Part shown: in pieces, positions 14,916 through 15,243 of the stretch
How positions within the stretch are numbered: position 1 is the first letter of the stretch
Layout: every line of letters starts with the position of its first letter
Source of the DNA: Cytophagales bacterium
GTDB lineage: Bacteria > Bacteroidota > Bacteroidia > Cytophagales > Cyclobacteriaceae
Direction of reading: 5' to 3'
Length of the DNA stretch: 15,243 bases
NCBI GenBank assembly: GCA_003500135.1
Contig: DNTA01000311.1
Location: 1 to 15,243 of the forward strand
Position numbers and translations under genes: made by a program
Notes under the pieces: model-generated
Told to the model about the DNA's origin: nothing
Seen by the model: the letters and a program-made list of their open reading frames with translations, nothing else
The model's database searches: none

Positions 14916-15243
14916 TCAGATCAAGTCAAAAAGTCGGACCAGGTATTTCTGTTCATCACTATTAATGATGGTCTTTTCTATAGTTTGATTCGATTCCTTC
15001 AGGCTGACCTTGATGTTAAAAATGGTTTTGGCAATGTCTATGGCCTTTTCAGCACTAATGCTTGCATTCTTACTATAAAGTTGTCGTTCAAGTTCTTTAT
15101 AAACCTTGTATGCGGCAAACGAAAGGCATATATGCGCTTCAATTCTTCTTTGTACACGATGGTATATTGGCCTGATCTTTAAGTCATGCTTTGAAATCCT
15201 GAAGGCTTTTTCAATTTTCCACAGTTGCCGATAGCTGTCCATT
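14916..15243 (-). CDS. IS4/IS1634-like transposase, C-terminal part (runs off the right edge)
   Basis: The last 108 residues of a DDE transposase are visible. The motif YRQLWKIEKAFRISKHDLKI is the C-terminal 'YxxLWxIExxFRxxK' signature, with the catalytic Glu in KIEKAFR, followed by RPIYHRVQRRIEAHICLSFAAYK. The ATG at 15242 is internal, since the two catalytic Asp residues must lie upstream outside the window. The stop is TGA at 14918-14916. The element would end somewhere between 14915 and the terminator at 14827; its terminal inverted repeat cannot be defined without the other end. The family call (IS1634 or a related IS4-group member) is from motif memory. Confidence 0.8.
   Translation of the reverse strand, partial: MDSYRQLWKIEKAFRISKHDLKIRPIYHRVQRRIEAHICLSFAAYKVYKELERQLYSKNASISAEKAIDIAKTIFNIKVSLKESNQTIEKTIINSDEQKYLVRLFDLI

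Noticed and set aside
1..15243. CRISPR arrays, tRNA, rRNA, riboswitches
   Set aside because: No spaced direct repeats, cloverleaf-like sequence or conserved riboswitch core was seen on reading; a covariance-model search would be needed to exclude weak RNA elements.

Overview
The window looks like a piece of a Bacteroidota chromosome, probably a marine or environmental Cytophagales-type bacterium. The reasons are moderate GC, start codons without clear Shine-Dalgarno sequences, TAnnTTTG-like promoter elements, a membrane-anchored GH3 glucosidase beside a Nudix-type sugar regulator, and Bacteroidota-type small proteins. The genus is not determinable from the sequence alone.

Region 1 (1-6336, minus strand) is one large type I polyketide synthase gene that runs off the left edge. 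Read 5' to 3' on the minus strand it encodes KS-AT-DH-KR-ACP-TE, at least 1,975 residues. The frame is interrupted three times: TAA at 5618-5616 inside KS, a one-base deletion at about 4035 inside the AT active-site motif, and TAA at 2190-2188 between DH and KR. Between the lesions the frame is open and the domain sequence is recognisable. Several family-conserved residues are also changed (KS TGCFSS, AT FPGPG and GHSKG, DH glycine, KR glycine-rich loop). I read it as a recently inactivated or decaying PKS, although sequencing error cannot be excluded. About 410 bp of AT-rich DNA separates it from a divergent Sfp-type phosphopantetheinyl transferase (6337), the enzyme type needed to activate the ACP.

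Region 2 (6337-9242, plus strand) is a co-directional run: PPTase, a thioredoxin-fold protein (7085), a TIP30-like SDR protein overlapping it by ATGA (7711), then D-aminoacyl-tRNA deacylase (GTG start, 8464) and a one-base-overlapping MazG-type pyrophosphohydrolase (8916). Two hairpins (9312-9343, 9379-9404) lie in the convergent gap to the next gene.

Region 3 (9423-12630) is a divergent pair: an N-terminally membrane-anchored GH3 beta-glucosidase (minus) and an NrtR-family Nudix-winged-helix regulator (plus). The 85 bp between them carry a perfect 20-bp inverted repeat with a 17-bp spacer. Each arm is itself a near-palindrome, and the arms overlap the predicted core promoter elements of both genes. 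This is the clearest regulatory circuit in the window.

Region 4 (12631-15243) holds a small two-TM/PH-like membrane protein, an unrecognised secreted coiled-coil protein with a C-terminal membrane anchor, a strong bidirectional terminator (14795-14827), and the C-terminal part of an IS4/IS1634-like transposase entering from the right edge. No tRNA, rRNA, CRISPR array or complete insertion sequence was seen. I found no clear evidence of an undescribed multi-gene system; the best candidates for follow-up are the broken PKS locus and the double operator.
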